Assembly (NCBI GenBank): GCA_949130485.1
Contig: OX422190.1
Coordinates: 4,168,861-4,232,860 of the forward strand
Direction: 5' to 3'
Origin: Agelas oroides
Lineage: Eukaryota; Porifera; Demospongiae; Agelasida; Agelasidae
DNA: 64,000 bases
The first letter of the stretch is position 1; every line of letters starts with the position of its first letter. Made by a program: the position numbers and the translations under genes. The notes under the pieces were generated by a model. That model was not told the origin of the DNA, ran no database searches, and saw only the letters and a list, made by a program, of their open reading frames with translations. Below are positions 10,883-33,594 of the stretch, piece by piece.

Positions 10883-11116
10883 TAGAATGGGCAGCTTTAG
10901 TAACACCAGGCCGTGTAACTCCGTACAATTTGAAACCGGAATTTACTACCAGTACTAAAAATAGTAACACGGACAGGCAGCTGCATGGGCCATTGTTCCC
11001 AAGTATACATGACCAAGTGTTCTATTTTTAGTAAGGCTCAATACTTTTGACCAGACTAGCTATGGGCTTCTATTGGAGTTACACGCACTTAATCAAGCCA
11101 ACCGTTCTTATGTGCC
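10883..11116. mobile_element. Degenerate TIR element, CAAGAGCGCATAAGAAC family
   Basis: Shares TGTTCTATTTTTAGTA, TTTTGACCAGACTA and the end pattern CCGTTCTTATGTGC with the intact copy at 15885-16145. Both ends are eroded. Confidence 0.65.
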
Positions 11117-11296
11117 AACTATGGTAAGTGCAACAAACATTTGGGCGAGAGGTTGGGTGGGTGGTGTGCATGGGGGAGGGGGGAGTTACAGATACAAATA
11201 TTGTTATGTGACTCATTACATGTACATTCATTGAATAATATCCGAAGGTGTACAGCAATAACAGATGAGAATTTGTGTTAAATTGAGCTAGAAATA

Positions 11297-21218
<9,922 letters not shown>

Positions 21219-21854
21219 CTAAGGAAGACAACAGGTAAAATAAAGAGGAGGGTTATGCACAGCCAAGAAAAGTGGTGATGTTACAGTCTCTACTTTGGGA
21301 CTAGTGTAACTATTTTGCCAATCTTGAAGGGTACCCCCAATTTAAGTGCACCACTAATTTAAGAGCACCCCCAAATAAAGTGCATCACTAAATTAAGGGC
21401 ACCCCTAAATTAAGAGCACCTTAGTTAATATCAGGGCTATGTGGGATTTACATGTATGAACAATATCTCCGTAAAACACAGGCAAGCCCAGGCACATGAG
21501 TCACCCAATGAAAATTCCAAACACAGTACAATACAAACAACCTCATTTCCACAGATTAGAATATATCTGTAAAGGAACCCACAGCAAACAAAAGGTAAAC
21601 TTAAGCAACCTGGCTGGCTTCCAGGTAGTGATTTAGTAGGTAGTGAGTGATCTTAAGGGCCTGGGAGGGAGGGGGGGCAGTAGGGGGGGCAGTAGATGCA
21701 TGCAAAGGGTGCATGTGCACGTCAGTGCACCTGCCAGGGTTTTGTAGATATTAATGAAAGTCTGGACATAATTAAGGACAAGAAATGTCACTTTTCCACT
21801 ATATGGTACATATTATATGCCCTGTACTTTAATATTGTGTCATATACCCTATTG

Positions 21855-21890
21855 TAGCCTCGCATAGGAGGCGGCCTGGGTATGAGGCTA
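21855..21890. mobile_element. Minimal foldback MITE, 36 bp, perfect 9-bp target duplication
   Basis: TAGCCTCGCATAGGAGGCGG followed by CCTGGGTATGAGGCTA, flanked by ACCCTATTG on both sides (21846-21854 and 21891-21899). Confidence 0.88.
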
Positions 21891-22076
21891 ACCCTATTGT
21901 AGCTGTTAAGGCAATTATGGCATCATAATCTTCAATTTTCTGGGGGGATGGGGGCAATCCCAGTGCACCCCCCTCCCCCCCCAACACTTCTGTATGAAAC
22001 CCTGACACCCTATACACACACTTGCCTGCATGAAACCAAACATGGAAATTTCGGAGTCAGTACGTTTACGCATTAG

Positions 22077-22218
22077 CCACCGGTTGTTAGAGAGACACCG
22101 GTTGTTAGAGAGGCACTGGTTGTTAGAGAGACACCGGTTGTTAGAGAGCCACCAGTTGTTAGAGAGGCAGTTAGAGAGACACCGGTTGTTAGAGAGACAC
22201 CGGTTGTTAGAGAGCCGC
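22077..22218 (+). repeat. Minisatellite, unit CACCGGTTGTTAGAGAG
   Basis: About eight 17-bp units with small variants (CACTGG, CACCAG) and one shortened unit. Confidence 0.92.
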
Positions 22219-22498
22219 CATACATAATTGATAGCTCATTAACACAGGTAACAGGAACACCACATACCATGCCCAAATAAGGCACAATCAGCCAACACTA
22301 CACCAATGTTTACAGTATCAATTTCCCGACCGTCGACCGTCGTTGAGCCCATTGCCTGTCTACTCATCCATGAGAACATTTAGAAAGTCTAAAACCTCAA
22401 AACACTTCCTTTTAAGCACTGCATACTCATAGTGACCTCAGGACTGTGGAAGGCATTAACGGTTTACTTTACTCAGGTATTGAACACACCTTTTAACA

Positions 22499-22795
22499 GT
22501 ATACTGAAGGTATACTGGAAGTATACTGGAGGTATACTGATTCAGAAGGTGTACTGAAGGTATACTGGAGGTATACTGATTCAGAAGGTGTACTGAAGGT
22601 ATACTGGAGGTATACTGATTCAGAAGGTGTACTGAAGGTATACTGGAGGTGTACTGGAGGTATACTGAAGGTATACTGAAGGTATACTGGAGGTATACTG
22701 GAGGTATACTGATTCAGAAGGTGTACTGGAGGTATACTGGAGGTGTACTGGAGGTATACTGAAGGTATACTGAAGGTATACTGGAGGTATACTGA
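22499..22795 (+). repeat. Minisatellite, unit GGTATACTGAA/GGTATACTGGA
   Basis: About 27 copies of an 11-bp unit with a higher-order period marked by GATTCAGAAGGTGTACTG, repeated four times. Confidence 0.92.
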
Positions 22796-24763
22796 CACAG
22801 TTAAGAGTTTTCCCATCTGGCACCACCTTCCTACACTTGCTGGCGAATGAAAGTTTCATTCCTGGGTTAAGTGCACCATGACACTAATACTAGAAAATGT
22901 AGAACATTGTGGGGGCGAGCCTGAGCAAGCAGCTACTATGGCTACATGCACATGAATAGACTAAGCTTCACGCTGAAATGATGAGCTGAATCACTAGCGT
23001 TTATGAGTGTCGTTTATGCACGACCCTTACCTGAAGCGATCTCAATGTGGCGTGTATAATTTTAGTACGGTCTGCGAGCAGCCTGCCGTTGATGGTCGGT
23101 GCATAGCTGCTGTGACAAACAAGAAGTAAGGTGCCGTGCGTGCTTAAACTTGAGCCGTCTCCACTACGGTTGCCAACGCTGCACTCTGGCAGTAGCCCAG
23201 CATTGCCCTTCACCTATTGAGGCTACCTACTAAGTGCACGAGGATGTTCAATTTTCGGGAAATATTTAAACGTGCATTTAAGTATATGGCCGCAAGCAAG
23301 CAAGCACATATACAAACACACTTCCGCAATGCAGTCCCGCTAGTGTGGGGGTCACTCAGGCTCGCCCCAATTATGCACTGAGATCCAATGCTTCCTCTGA
23401 CTCGTTGTATTATGTTACATTACATTGTAGACTGTGCAATACGTTGGTTCTCCTTTCGCATCTTGGAGTGTAATTTAAACCACCAGGCAGTAAGTGGACA
23501 CCGACTTGTCCATGCTAGCTAGACTATTACACATATCTCTTTTTAATAAAAAGCATACGTAGGAGCCACTATACAGAATTTAGGCTTGTGTGGAACATGC
23601 TGGAACCATTTTGGAAACACTAGGTGAGTGGAAGCAGACAGCATGAAATAAGAATAATAGGCGAAAATTTGAGCATAGTCATGATGTAACGCAAACTCAG
23701 TAGGGTTCACATTTCATAAACATCACTAAGTCAACAAGTGAGTGTTTATTAACAATTAATAAAGCGTAAAACATGCAGCAACCGTCATGGATCTTAAAAC
23801 CATCATCGAGAATAGTCTTAGGGACAGTTGTATGATTTCAAGAATCGGGAATAAGCATGAACAACCAACGAACCACATCTCCCTTAAAAACAGGCCTACA
23901 TGTACATGTAGATGTTATGTAAATTCACCCACTGCACAGGACACGTTTCGGCCAATACCAGACCTCACGAGCTGCACTGGGGTGACTGGGAGATGGGGAC
24001 TGCTACCTCATGCACAAACCACAGTCAGGTGGCTGGCCTTATCCAAAAGGTCAGTAGAGGGAAGCTCTTGCATTTTCAGGCATATTGGGTCTAGTACATA
24101 TGACTCAACCTAACCTACAACTGCACATGCAGAGTACCTCCATCACCATCTCTACAAGTCTGATGATGGACAATCAGTGAACCACATCTCCCTATCAAAA
24201 TGTTGGTCTAGTAGTTCACACTATATGTATAATTTATACCAGGAGAAGCTACCTTGTGCTCTACCCTTGTACCGGGCTGTTTGTAGGCCAGGGTACGAGG
24301 GTCAAAGTTCTCAGATGAGACTTCTGGGAAACTAACCACTTCAGTATCCACTGGTTTGCCTGTACGCACTTACCTCATCACAATACAGGTGCCTGGTGGA
24401 GCACTTAGACCAGATGTGGTTCACTGATTGTCCATCATTAGACTCTCCCTGTGCACACATGCACACACACACACACACACACACACTCACTCATACTCAC
24501 TCATACTCACACACACACACACACATTCAGTCCAAAAAGAATGTAACCCTATTAACTAGTTAAAATGTTGGCAAAGGACTAAAAGCCATCATTATCACTG
24601 ATGACAGTCAACAAGAATTCTACGAAACTACTTACATGTTGGTCAGTGGGACTTCTAGGAACTAACCAACATGCACCCACCTGGCTTTATTGCATACTAG
24701 GAAATACTTCCTTATGGGGTGTCAGATCACAGTATTCAATGTCTAACAGCCTCCACCCCCCCC

Positions 24764-24990
<227 letters not shown>

Positions 24991-25611
24991 ACCAATTAAT
25001 CAAACTATCAAGATGCCTGATAATGCCCCCTCTCACACTTTCAGTTGAACCCCTCTAAAGTGGACACCATTGGCACCACTGCTGTGTATCCGGAATGTGG
25101 AGGCTGCCATAATTCAAGGCTTCTAGTATACTTTCGGTAGGTGTGGCAATATGTACTTGGGCTATGAAGCTGCATTTTCTGACCTCACCATCACTATACG
25201 TTGGCAAGAAAGGCTAGCACAATGAGCAACAGTGCTAATAATAATGTTCAGTCTTTGAATCTAGCAGTGGTGACTGACAATCTTAAAGTGGTTGATACAA
25301 TTCAGTAGTTAAAGGGTTAATTAACTTAAAGTGGTTGACAACCACCTGCATTATCTATTGACTTTTGTACAGTTCAGGTGGAACTAGAAAACACATTTGA
25401 TTTACAGGATATCAAAGTGTCCATAAATCAGGAGGTGATTTGTAAAGGTGTATACAGGCAAGTGTTTGGGACCATGCTTATTTGCTGAAGTTTGTAATTA
25501 AGGGAGTCCGGAATAGGGAAGTCCACTGTATACCAACAAAACAACTGGGATTGGCATGATTCTGTATCAAGACATTGGTTTTGCCACATGGATACAGGGA
25601 CTCAGGCGTAC

Positions 25612-25741
25612 CTCTACAGTGCTCCATCGAAACAGCTTGGTGGGGTAGGACCTACGGGGCCATATTCTCTTCTTCCATATCCTGTGGCCTGGCAAGTCCA
25701 TCGTGAGTACCGGGTCTCCCGCTTTAAAGTTGATCTGGTAC

Positions 25742-25742
<1 letters not shown>
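25612..25742 (-). CDS. Candidate internal exon of an unidentified gene
   Basis: On the minus strand a (CA)n tract ends ACACAG at 25743, followed by a 131-nt frame (two bases plus 43 codons: YQINFKAGDPVLTMDL...LFRWSTVE) and a donor GTACGC. Another frame is also open until TAG, so the frame is not certain. The phase would accept the candidate exon ending at 32032. I do not recognise the protein. Confidence 0.3.
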
Positions 25743-25782
<40 letters not shown>

Positions 25783-28618
25783 CACGTGCTAGTGCTGACA
25801 TGCAATGTGTAAGTATATGGTGTTAACACTGCACATACAAAGGTATGTACACCATAATGACAACACTAACAACAAGAAGGTGGCAGCAAGCATGGTCCTC
25901 ATGACAATTGCTGTTGTTAATGTGGAAGAGGAAGGAAGGAGGGTAAGAAGGCAGAAAGGAGAGAGGTGGAGGGAGGGAGGACAGTAAGAGAACAGTAAAA
26001 AGAGGGAAGAGGAGGGAGGACGGTAAGAGAACAGTGAAAAGAGGGAAGAGGAGGGAGGACAGTAAGAGAACAGTCAAAAGAGAGAAGAGGAGGGAGGAAG
26101 GAGGGTGAGAAGACAGAAGGAAGAAGAAAGGACAAAGGCATGAGAGGAAACCCTAAGGTACACGTAGTCGTCAGGTGCAATGTGATACTGCACTTCTTAA
26201 ATGCAAGCATGTGTGGCATGAGGAAGGGTGGCACACTGTAACAACAGACACCACTGACCTATCCAAACATTGCAACTTCTCACACATTCCGTGTAACCAA
26301 CTGATGCATTAAATACCTGACATGTCACACATGTACATGTACCGTACATTGGGAAAATTTCGCTGTTAAAATAATTATGCGGTTGAGACCAACCGCAAAA
26401 ATTTAACACACGAATAAAAATATTTACACAGCGATGATCAACAAATAAGCGTGCATTGCACGTCCACACTCCTGAGGTAAATGTCCGCTTGATGACTACT
26501 CTTGACAGCCACAGCGTTACAGCCAGCTTTCCTGATACCTGGTAGTAGACTATATACTAGGAACGCTCCAGGCGCTCGTCCATATTGTAACTGTCAACTG
26601 TTAAAAAATTTCGCAGATCAAACAAACCGCAAACATTCATCACCACGAACATTTTTGATGCAAATACATGAAAAGTCCTGACCTACAGTATACGAGTCTT
26701 GCCCTTGTTAATATAAGTTCTACACTACACCACGTACACAGTGCAAAATCCCCACCTGTTATGCAAGTTCAGTGCTATAGTGCCTGAAATCTGGCAACGT
26801 GATCAAATTAACCATTATATTTAATTTCTACCCTGAAACTTCCACCAATCAGGTGGCTGTATATTTAGCACAGAGACAGGAAGTATGAATCCTCAAAAGA
26901 GCTGTGACAGACTTTAGACTACAGAAATAAGGATGTGGAACTAGAAAGGTCAATCACATGGGTAAACATCCTCTCCCACCACCAGATAAGACCAGGCAAA
27001 CAAGATTAGTTTCACATCAGCCACTTACTCGATTTGCATGTAGGTGGGGGGTCATTATTCATTCTTCGTTACTAGCAAACACTATATATGCTCGGCAAAT
27101 CTGTCGTGCTATGGCCATTAAAAGTGGGTATGTCATTGCTTGGAAGGCGATAATGACAGTTGAGGCAGCAGGTCTCAAAGGAAGTGGGTGCTGATGATTG
27201 CCTGGCCTAACTTAACCATCCACACATACCCTGATCAGTATCACAATGCTACATTTGAGAAGCTTCTACAAGCACCTATGTATGGACAAAGCCAGCCACA
27301 TGACTGCATTTGGTAGATAACTTCCTCAGATGATTACCTCCCAAACACCCCCTGATCAGCGTTGCTATGCTACATTCAAGGAGCTTCTACAGACCACATG
27401 CATGGGTAAGGCTATAACCACCTGACTGCACGTAGCAGTCCCCTTCTCCCAGTCACCCTAGCGCAGCTGTATTGGCTGAAATGCATCCCACACAATGGGT
27501 AGCTTTGTATAGCATCCAGGCCCTTAGGGAGATGTGGTTTATTGACTATTCATGCAGTTCAATACAGTAGCTATGTACAGTGTGAATGTTCTGGCCACTA
27601 TCAGCAACATGGCTCCAACAAAACGAAAAGACAAACGAAAAAAAAAACACTTTCAGTTCAAGAAACATGATAGAAACTACAGCAAACAGTGTTAGGGACA
27701 TAACCCATTATGCTGGGGCATAATTTCAACATAACCTTTTTGCACACTACTTTGAGGCAAAAGTGGGGAGGGGGCGTTTGGTCAAATATTAATTTTGTCT
27801 TGTGCATATGCCCCTCCCGCCGTTCCTCATACAATCGCGACGACTGCCACAGCTTTCTGGATGAACGACAGCTTTGATGAACGTGTACTACAGGAAATCA
27901 GCGGCGCTTGTGTTGAAACTAAGCCGAGAGGAATCAAAGCAACTTGCATCATCAGTGGTAACAGGGGACGACCCCACGTAAGTTCGCGTTTCCAGTGCGA
28001 GCAGCAAAAGCCTTGGTGGTGGCCAGCAAACGAAGCTATAGTATTTTTGTGTGTGCATGTTGACGAACACAATCAACAACAGAGCTAAACCAAAGTTCAC
28101 TAAAGCTCACCGAGAAGACGCTCGATACGGGGCGTTTACACGCAGGAAAAATACATATGTAAGAACTTGTGGGTTAAAGAGGGGGGAGGGCGTTTGGTCG
28201 AAGGGGGCATATTTTCGGAAAACTTACGGTAGTATGGTGAGTCAAACATTGAGCATGTGGGCATAATAGGTAACTTTATATCAAGCATTGAGCATAATGT
28301 ACTGTGAGTTACAAGCTGCGAGACAAAATTCGGAACGGAAAGCCTGGGTTTGGAGGCTACCCAGACCCCACCCTCCTACAAGGAAAAATGGTCTGGTAAA
28401 CCAAGAGTCAAGTTTCTTGCACTAGCACACACTCTTGTGACTATAATGTAACCTAGCAACATTCAAACATGCCCGCTATTGGGATACCCAAGTAGAGAGG
28501 CAAAATTGTATTGATGTAGGGAGTGCTACGTAACAATCAACAATTTCACAAGCTCGCACCATTTGGTAATATGCACGCAGTTTAGACTGGCAATCATACT
28601 GTTAGCCACATACCACAC

Positions 28619-29244
28619 TAGCCTCGTACCCAGGCCGTTAATTAGGAAAAACGGCCTGGCAACTTACCCGGGTTCAAACTGTATACGGATGTGACGTGAA
28701 AAAGATTACAGCTGCACCCATACAAGCCATGAATATTGGATAATGCATGTGATATTTAATCGTAGCCACGTGACTGTTCGTAATGTGGCAAGCGCATTGT
28801 TGTTGCCAGTAGACTCGTTACAGGCTTATATTGGATGGTTACTGTCTTGTCATCTGTAGACGAACCGCTTGCAGTAGACTCGCTCTCGCTCACTGATGTC
28901 GATGTGCCCGACTGACAGTAAGTACTAACTAGTACCTGACACTGCTACTCTCGAACAGGTCCTTTTTTATAAAGAATCCGTTTTGTCCGCAGGTACTGTA
29001 GTTGTTGCACACAAGTCAGCAGAAGGAGTTCGAACAAAAGCGTCGTTCCAAGCGCTAGCGGTACCACGGGACGGGTATAATACTGTGATGCATTTATGAC
29101 ACAATTAAAATTCTCTACAACTGTCACGTGAAACGTTCTGAAATCTGATTGGTACTGCCAACCCCAGTGCAGCGGAAGTCAACAGTTTGAACTCGGATAA
29201 GTTGCCAGGCCGTTTTTCCTAATTAACGGCCGGGTACGAGGCTA
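28619..29244. mobile_element. Foldback element, 626 bp, perfect 10-bp target duplication, nested in an older repeat
   Basis: Ends TAGCCTCGTACCCAGGCCG and CGGCCGGGTACGAGGCTA with inverted repeats of about 60 bp. CATACCACAC flanks both sides (28609-28618 and 29245-29254). The flanking 28575-28608 and 29255-29310 are themselves inverted repeats (TTTAGACTGGCAATC / GATTGCCAGTCTAAA), so it jumped into another foldback element. No ORF inside has a known domain. Confidence 0.9.
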
Positions 29245-29387
29245 CATACCACACTTGTTGTAGATTGCCAGTCTAAACTGTGTGCATATTGCCAAGTGGT
29301 GGAGTGTGGTATGTGGCTGCTAACTGCTAAATAGACACTTGTAATCTGAGAAGGTGGCAATTCTCTGTAACTACATACCAAAAATGG

Positions 29388-29775
29388 GATATTAAGCACC
29401 TGTGCCTATTTTCGAAATTAGCAGCCAGAATGGGTGCAACCCGCGCCCACCAACATAATTAAAGCACTTGGAACCAACGAATCCGTAAAAGGTTTTTGCT
29501 AATTCCTGGATATGTTTTATCAAGAGGCCTTGCCTAAAGTATCTTGTGTCGAGAGCTTGCTTACAATCAGAGATAGATACCAGCGAATGCTAGCCGCTAC
29601 GTTCGAAAAGCCGTATCAGCAAATTCACTTCCGCTTGCACAGTAACGAGTGCCTTTTTATGTGGGGTGCCTATTTTTGTATGGGTGCTTATAAACACAAT
29701 GTGGTTGTTGAAATCAAAATAGGTGCCTATATATATTCATGGGGAGTTCTTTTTTGTGTGGGTAGTTTGCAGTGA
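29388..29775. mobile_element. AAGCACC-type repeat element, inverted relative to the copy at 36046
   Basis: Shares ATATTAAGCACC, TTAGCAGCCAGAATGGGTG, the CTTGGAACCAACGAATC stretch and AGGCCTTGCCTAAA with 36046-36534 in opposite orientation. Confidence 0.65.
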
Positions 29776-30551
29776 GTAGTTTTTTTGTGAGCGACCTGGG
29801 TACGAGGCTAGGCCTTCAAAGAGGTTGCAATCCATTACAATCTGTCAGGCAGTGTATTGCTACCAGGAGTATAAGAGGTGAACAACACAAAATACAGTTT
29901 CACAATACAGTTTCACAATACTGTGGTTTCTACATTGTTCAAAGAACAAAATGTTGCAATTCTGAGAGAATGAGAAGGGCAGGAGTACATTATGGATCCC
30001 TCAAAGAAGGCGTCTTGTACCCAGACCCCCACTGGTGAGAGGGTGGGGTCTAGGCACGAGACTATCGGAGAATTGCTTCATAAGTTAGCTGACCTCTACC
30101 ATTAATTCCAGCACGTTTTAGCATAGTGACAGTTGAGGAAACACAATAAATGATCATTGGTAATCATAAGTTAGCAAGTTTAAGTAAATTGTCACATCAC
30201 CCACATAAATTACTGTCAACAATATTCAAAGTCTGATGGAAACATGCTAGATTATAATCAATTAACACATAACCCGTTGAATAAGTGGTATTCATCAGCT
30301 ATGACAGAATTATGAATACATTTGACACCTGATACACCCTCTGTCTCTCTCTTTTGCTTTCCCCTAATGAGTGTGAGTGTGAAGCGGAAGCACAATGCTC
30401 AGCATGCTAGTATTAGCCAGTACATGCTCGTACTTGTACAAGCATACCCCACGCTGATACACTCACGCTATGCTAATCGAAGCAAGGCGAAATCAACAGC
30501 ATCTTTCCTCTTCCCTTCTACCCTTATCTCCTGTAAAGGATTTAGTTCTAA

Positions 30552-30782
30552 CAAGAACGTATAAGAAAGGGCGGCTAGAGTAAGAGCGTATAACTTTGTA
30601 AAATTTGAAACCGGTCAGAATTTACCACCAGAACTAAAAACAGTAACACGTACTGCGCAGCTGCGCATAGACATAACCCATTGTTGCTAAGCACACGACC
30701 AGGTGTTCTATTTTTAGTACGGTTCAATAATTTTGACCAGACTACGGGCTTCTATTGGAGCTACATGCTCTTAACTTGAGCT
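30552..30782. mobile_element. TIR element, CAAGAGCGCATAAGAAC family, right end truncated
   Basis: CAAGAACGTATAAGAAAGGG start, shared TGTTCTATTTTTAGTACGG interior, stops after ATGCTCTT like the 8512 copy. Confidence 0.75.
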
Positions 30783-32031
30783 GAGCAAGCATTGCAGAGT
30801 ATCATCTGTTTGGCTAGCTTCATCAGTGCATTAAGGGTTCATGTTGGCTAGGAAGGGATCCATATTCACCCCTAACACAGAAATCCTTGTGACACAACCT
30901 CAGGGTTCTGCCCATACTGGTTGCCATGGCAATGAGGCCACCAGTCAACTATGCACTTTAGTTCAATCAATGCTTCCAATATAGGGACAAAATGAATATT
31001 AAAAACAAGGTCAGAAACGGAGATGACTATCGCTCAACTGTTGCTAGTCCCATCCTTGGGTTTAAAATTAAACAGTGGTGGAAGATGGGACTGTTTGTGT
31101 CACCATTAAAAACAACGCCCTGTAAACTCATTAGTCAGACAATATGTTACTTGTTCTCAATACAAGTAACTCCAGACACAAACGCCTGCCACACAATGCA
31201 GTGTTACCCAGACAACACACTGCTATAATGCCATTAGGATTCTTGCATTCTTCCCATTAGGATTTTTGCACTGTGTCATGACACCACAATATGAAGGATT
31301 AATCTTCACAGTTCAGAGTAAATCAGAGAGGCAGAGAAAGCAGACCACACGGGGCATGTCGTTAATTTCTTGTCTCCCCCTACCCCATTTCAATGCCATA
31401 AGATAAGGATATCCAGCCAAGAATTTCCAAGCTCAGCGGTTTACACATATCAAGTGAGTTCATCAGATCTGGTATAATTTGACAAGCTATCCAGGGACAA
31501 AGTGTGAGAGCACAAGTAGAAAGCACTTAGTCTCATGACCAGACCCCATCCTCTCACGAGGAAAGCAATCTTGCAGGTATTGAGCATTTTCTTGCCTGTG
31601 TACAGTCAGAGGGGGAAGGCCTGGTCTATTTTATCAGGTGAACGACGTCAGTGTCTGCCTTGCAATTGGTAGACAGAGGGGGAAGGGGTCCCTGATCGAA
31701 AGAATGCATTTTGTGCACGCATTCTTCTTTTTGAACCAGGAGTGGTACGTTTTTTGCTTGGTGAACGTTCAAAACTCCAGCGCTTGGGGCAAGAAGGGCT
31801 CAAGCTCGTTCTTTCAATGGGGGGGGCCCTCCCCCCCTCTGTCTACCTAAGTAGACACTGACATCCTTCACATGATAAAACGGACCAGGCCTCCCCCCTC
31901 TGTTTTTGCATACTGCAAGCAATCAAAAACTGGATGATTGTGGTGGGAAGGTCTGGGAACGAGGCTAGTATGACAGTGATCTTAGCTCAATGGTTGGAAA
32001 TACCCCGCCATCTCTACTGCAATATTTTCCT

Positions 32032-32250
32032 ACCTTGAAAAAGGTGTTTCTTGGTGTGCCCATTAGCACTGGATGGCCGACACCCACTCTCCCCCCTTCC
32101 CTCCACCGTCATCCTTTCCTGCACCTCCCCCTTCTCCTCGGCCCTACACATTCCAGACATCACAGCTCCCATACACAGCGGCTGCGGCCGACCTGTGTTC
32201 ATGATCACCGCGAACCACGTGCACAGTAGCCAGCAATAAATAGCCTCGGG
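32032..32250 (-). CDS. Candidate first coding exon of an unidentified gene
   Basis: The minus-strand frame is open from 32319; the first ATG (MNTGRPQPLCMGAVMSG) is near 32250, and the frame runs to a donor TTTTTCAAG|GTAGGA ending at 32032, phase 1. The phase fits the exon candidate at 25742, but no family is recognised. Confidence 0.3.
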
Positions 32251-32974
32251 GATCCGGGAACCTCGAGTAGGTATTGAAGTGAGCTGGCGCACCCTGCGCC
32301 GAGTCCAGACGGATGACAAGACTTCTAGACTGGCTATACTGCCTTCAGATCTCTAAACCTTGTCTCCTTAACTCTCCACTCGCGCGCATGTTTCCTGAAG
32401 GCCACTTTCTATTTACGCTAGTGGGCAAGGCCATACATGCATGATCTAACGCCCAGTGATGTCATCAGATGACGGAAATTGAACACAGTAATGAATAACG
32501 TAACCTAGTTTTTGCATCAACAATGATGGACTTGTGCTAGCACTCAGAACTTAATTAAATGCGTTCAAGTATGGGTAGAGATGTTGATTCCACAGCAGTT
32601 TGATCACATGGTTGCAACTGCTTACTATGCAGCCCTATGGAAGTTTCACTTCCTAAATCTGCCATACAATGTGTGCTTTCATATCCATGGCTCTACGTAC
32701 AAGCCATAAAATTCATGTATTACCAAACTTTGAAGCAACTAACCAATCAGTTTGTGGAAGTAAGGCATTAGAAATTTCCATTAATTGGTGGTTAATGGTC
32801 AACAATTTTCTTCCCAACCTGAAGAACCATATATATCCCATATTTGTAGATCAGACAGAGGCCCCTAAAATGTTTTGACTACTAATCTAAAAGCAGCCTT
32901 ACAGAATACGATTAACCTTTAGTCACTAATTACACTTGCATGATCTAATGACATTCCACTGGAAGCATAATTAT

Positions 32975-32976
32975 TG

Positions 32977-33023
<47 letters not shown>

Positions 33024-33285
33024 GGGGTTGACAAAGCTACTCTACTATTTATGCTTATAGTGGCTAGGCTCTGCTTTGCGCACGAGGCTTCCTGCACGCA
33101 TGTACCCCTAGTTATACTCTATTATTGTAGATGTGTGTGGGGGGTTTTGACAAAGCTACTCTACTATTTATGCTTATAGTGACTAGGCTCTGCTTGAGCA
33201 CGAGGCTTTCCGCATGCATGTATACCCCTATATAGTTATATTCTATTATTGATGTGTGTGGTAGGTTTTGACCAAGCTACAAATC
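32975..33285 (+). repeat. Imperfect tandem repeat, 2.3 copies of about 125 bp, with a (TG)n/(G)n head
   Basis: The unit TTGACAAAGCTACTCTACTA...TTATACTCTATTATTG is repeated, each copy led by a GATGTGTGTG run; copy 1 has TG followed by about 21 G. Confidence 0.85.
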
Positions 33286-33471
33286 CCTAGCGGGTGCACT
33301 GACATGCGCATGCACCCTTGCATGCATCTATATTCCCTCCTGCCCAGGAAAAAAATCCTGTGTAAATTGCAGTGCCCTGTTAAACAATATACAGCACATC
33401 CAATTTTTCTATATATTAGTTATGAATGAGGGCTCTGAACTGCAATGACAAAATGACAGAAACTCCCACTC

Positions 33472-33488
33472 TTTATTGTTTCTTTATT
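33472..33488 (-). terminator. PPCDC poly(A) signals
   Basis: Two AATAAA hexamers on the minus strand (33472-33477, 33483-33488) about 110 bp after the PPCDC stop. Confidence 0.7.
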
Positions 33489-33594
33489 GAAGCACCTCAT
33501 GTACACTTCTTTTTATTATCCTGGTAGCCACAGTCCAGATGTTTGAATCACAACTAGTGCACTTCCCATATCTACATCACTAGGCTAGCTAACA

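Larger units (their letters stand above)
21219..23594. other. Region upstream of the first recognised CAMTA exon
   Basis: It holds AT-rich AATTAAGNGCACC repeats near 21330-21420, a foldback MITE (21855-21890) and two minisatellites. On the minus strand a good donor (TTCAG|GTAAGG) ends at 23036 after an open stretch without a usable ATG. This could be a 5' non-coding CAMTA exon, but it carries no family motif. Confidence 0.4.

Noticed and set aside
24386-24447. Minus-strand exon-like stretch (SNDGQSVNHIWSKC) with acceptor after (GT)n and donor GTAAGT
   Set aside because: The same TGATGGACAATCAGTGAACC sequence recurs inverted at about 24165, with related pieces at 23866 and 37555, so it belongs to an interspersed repeat.
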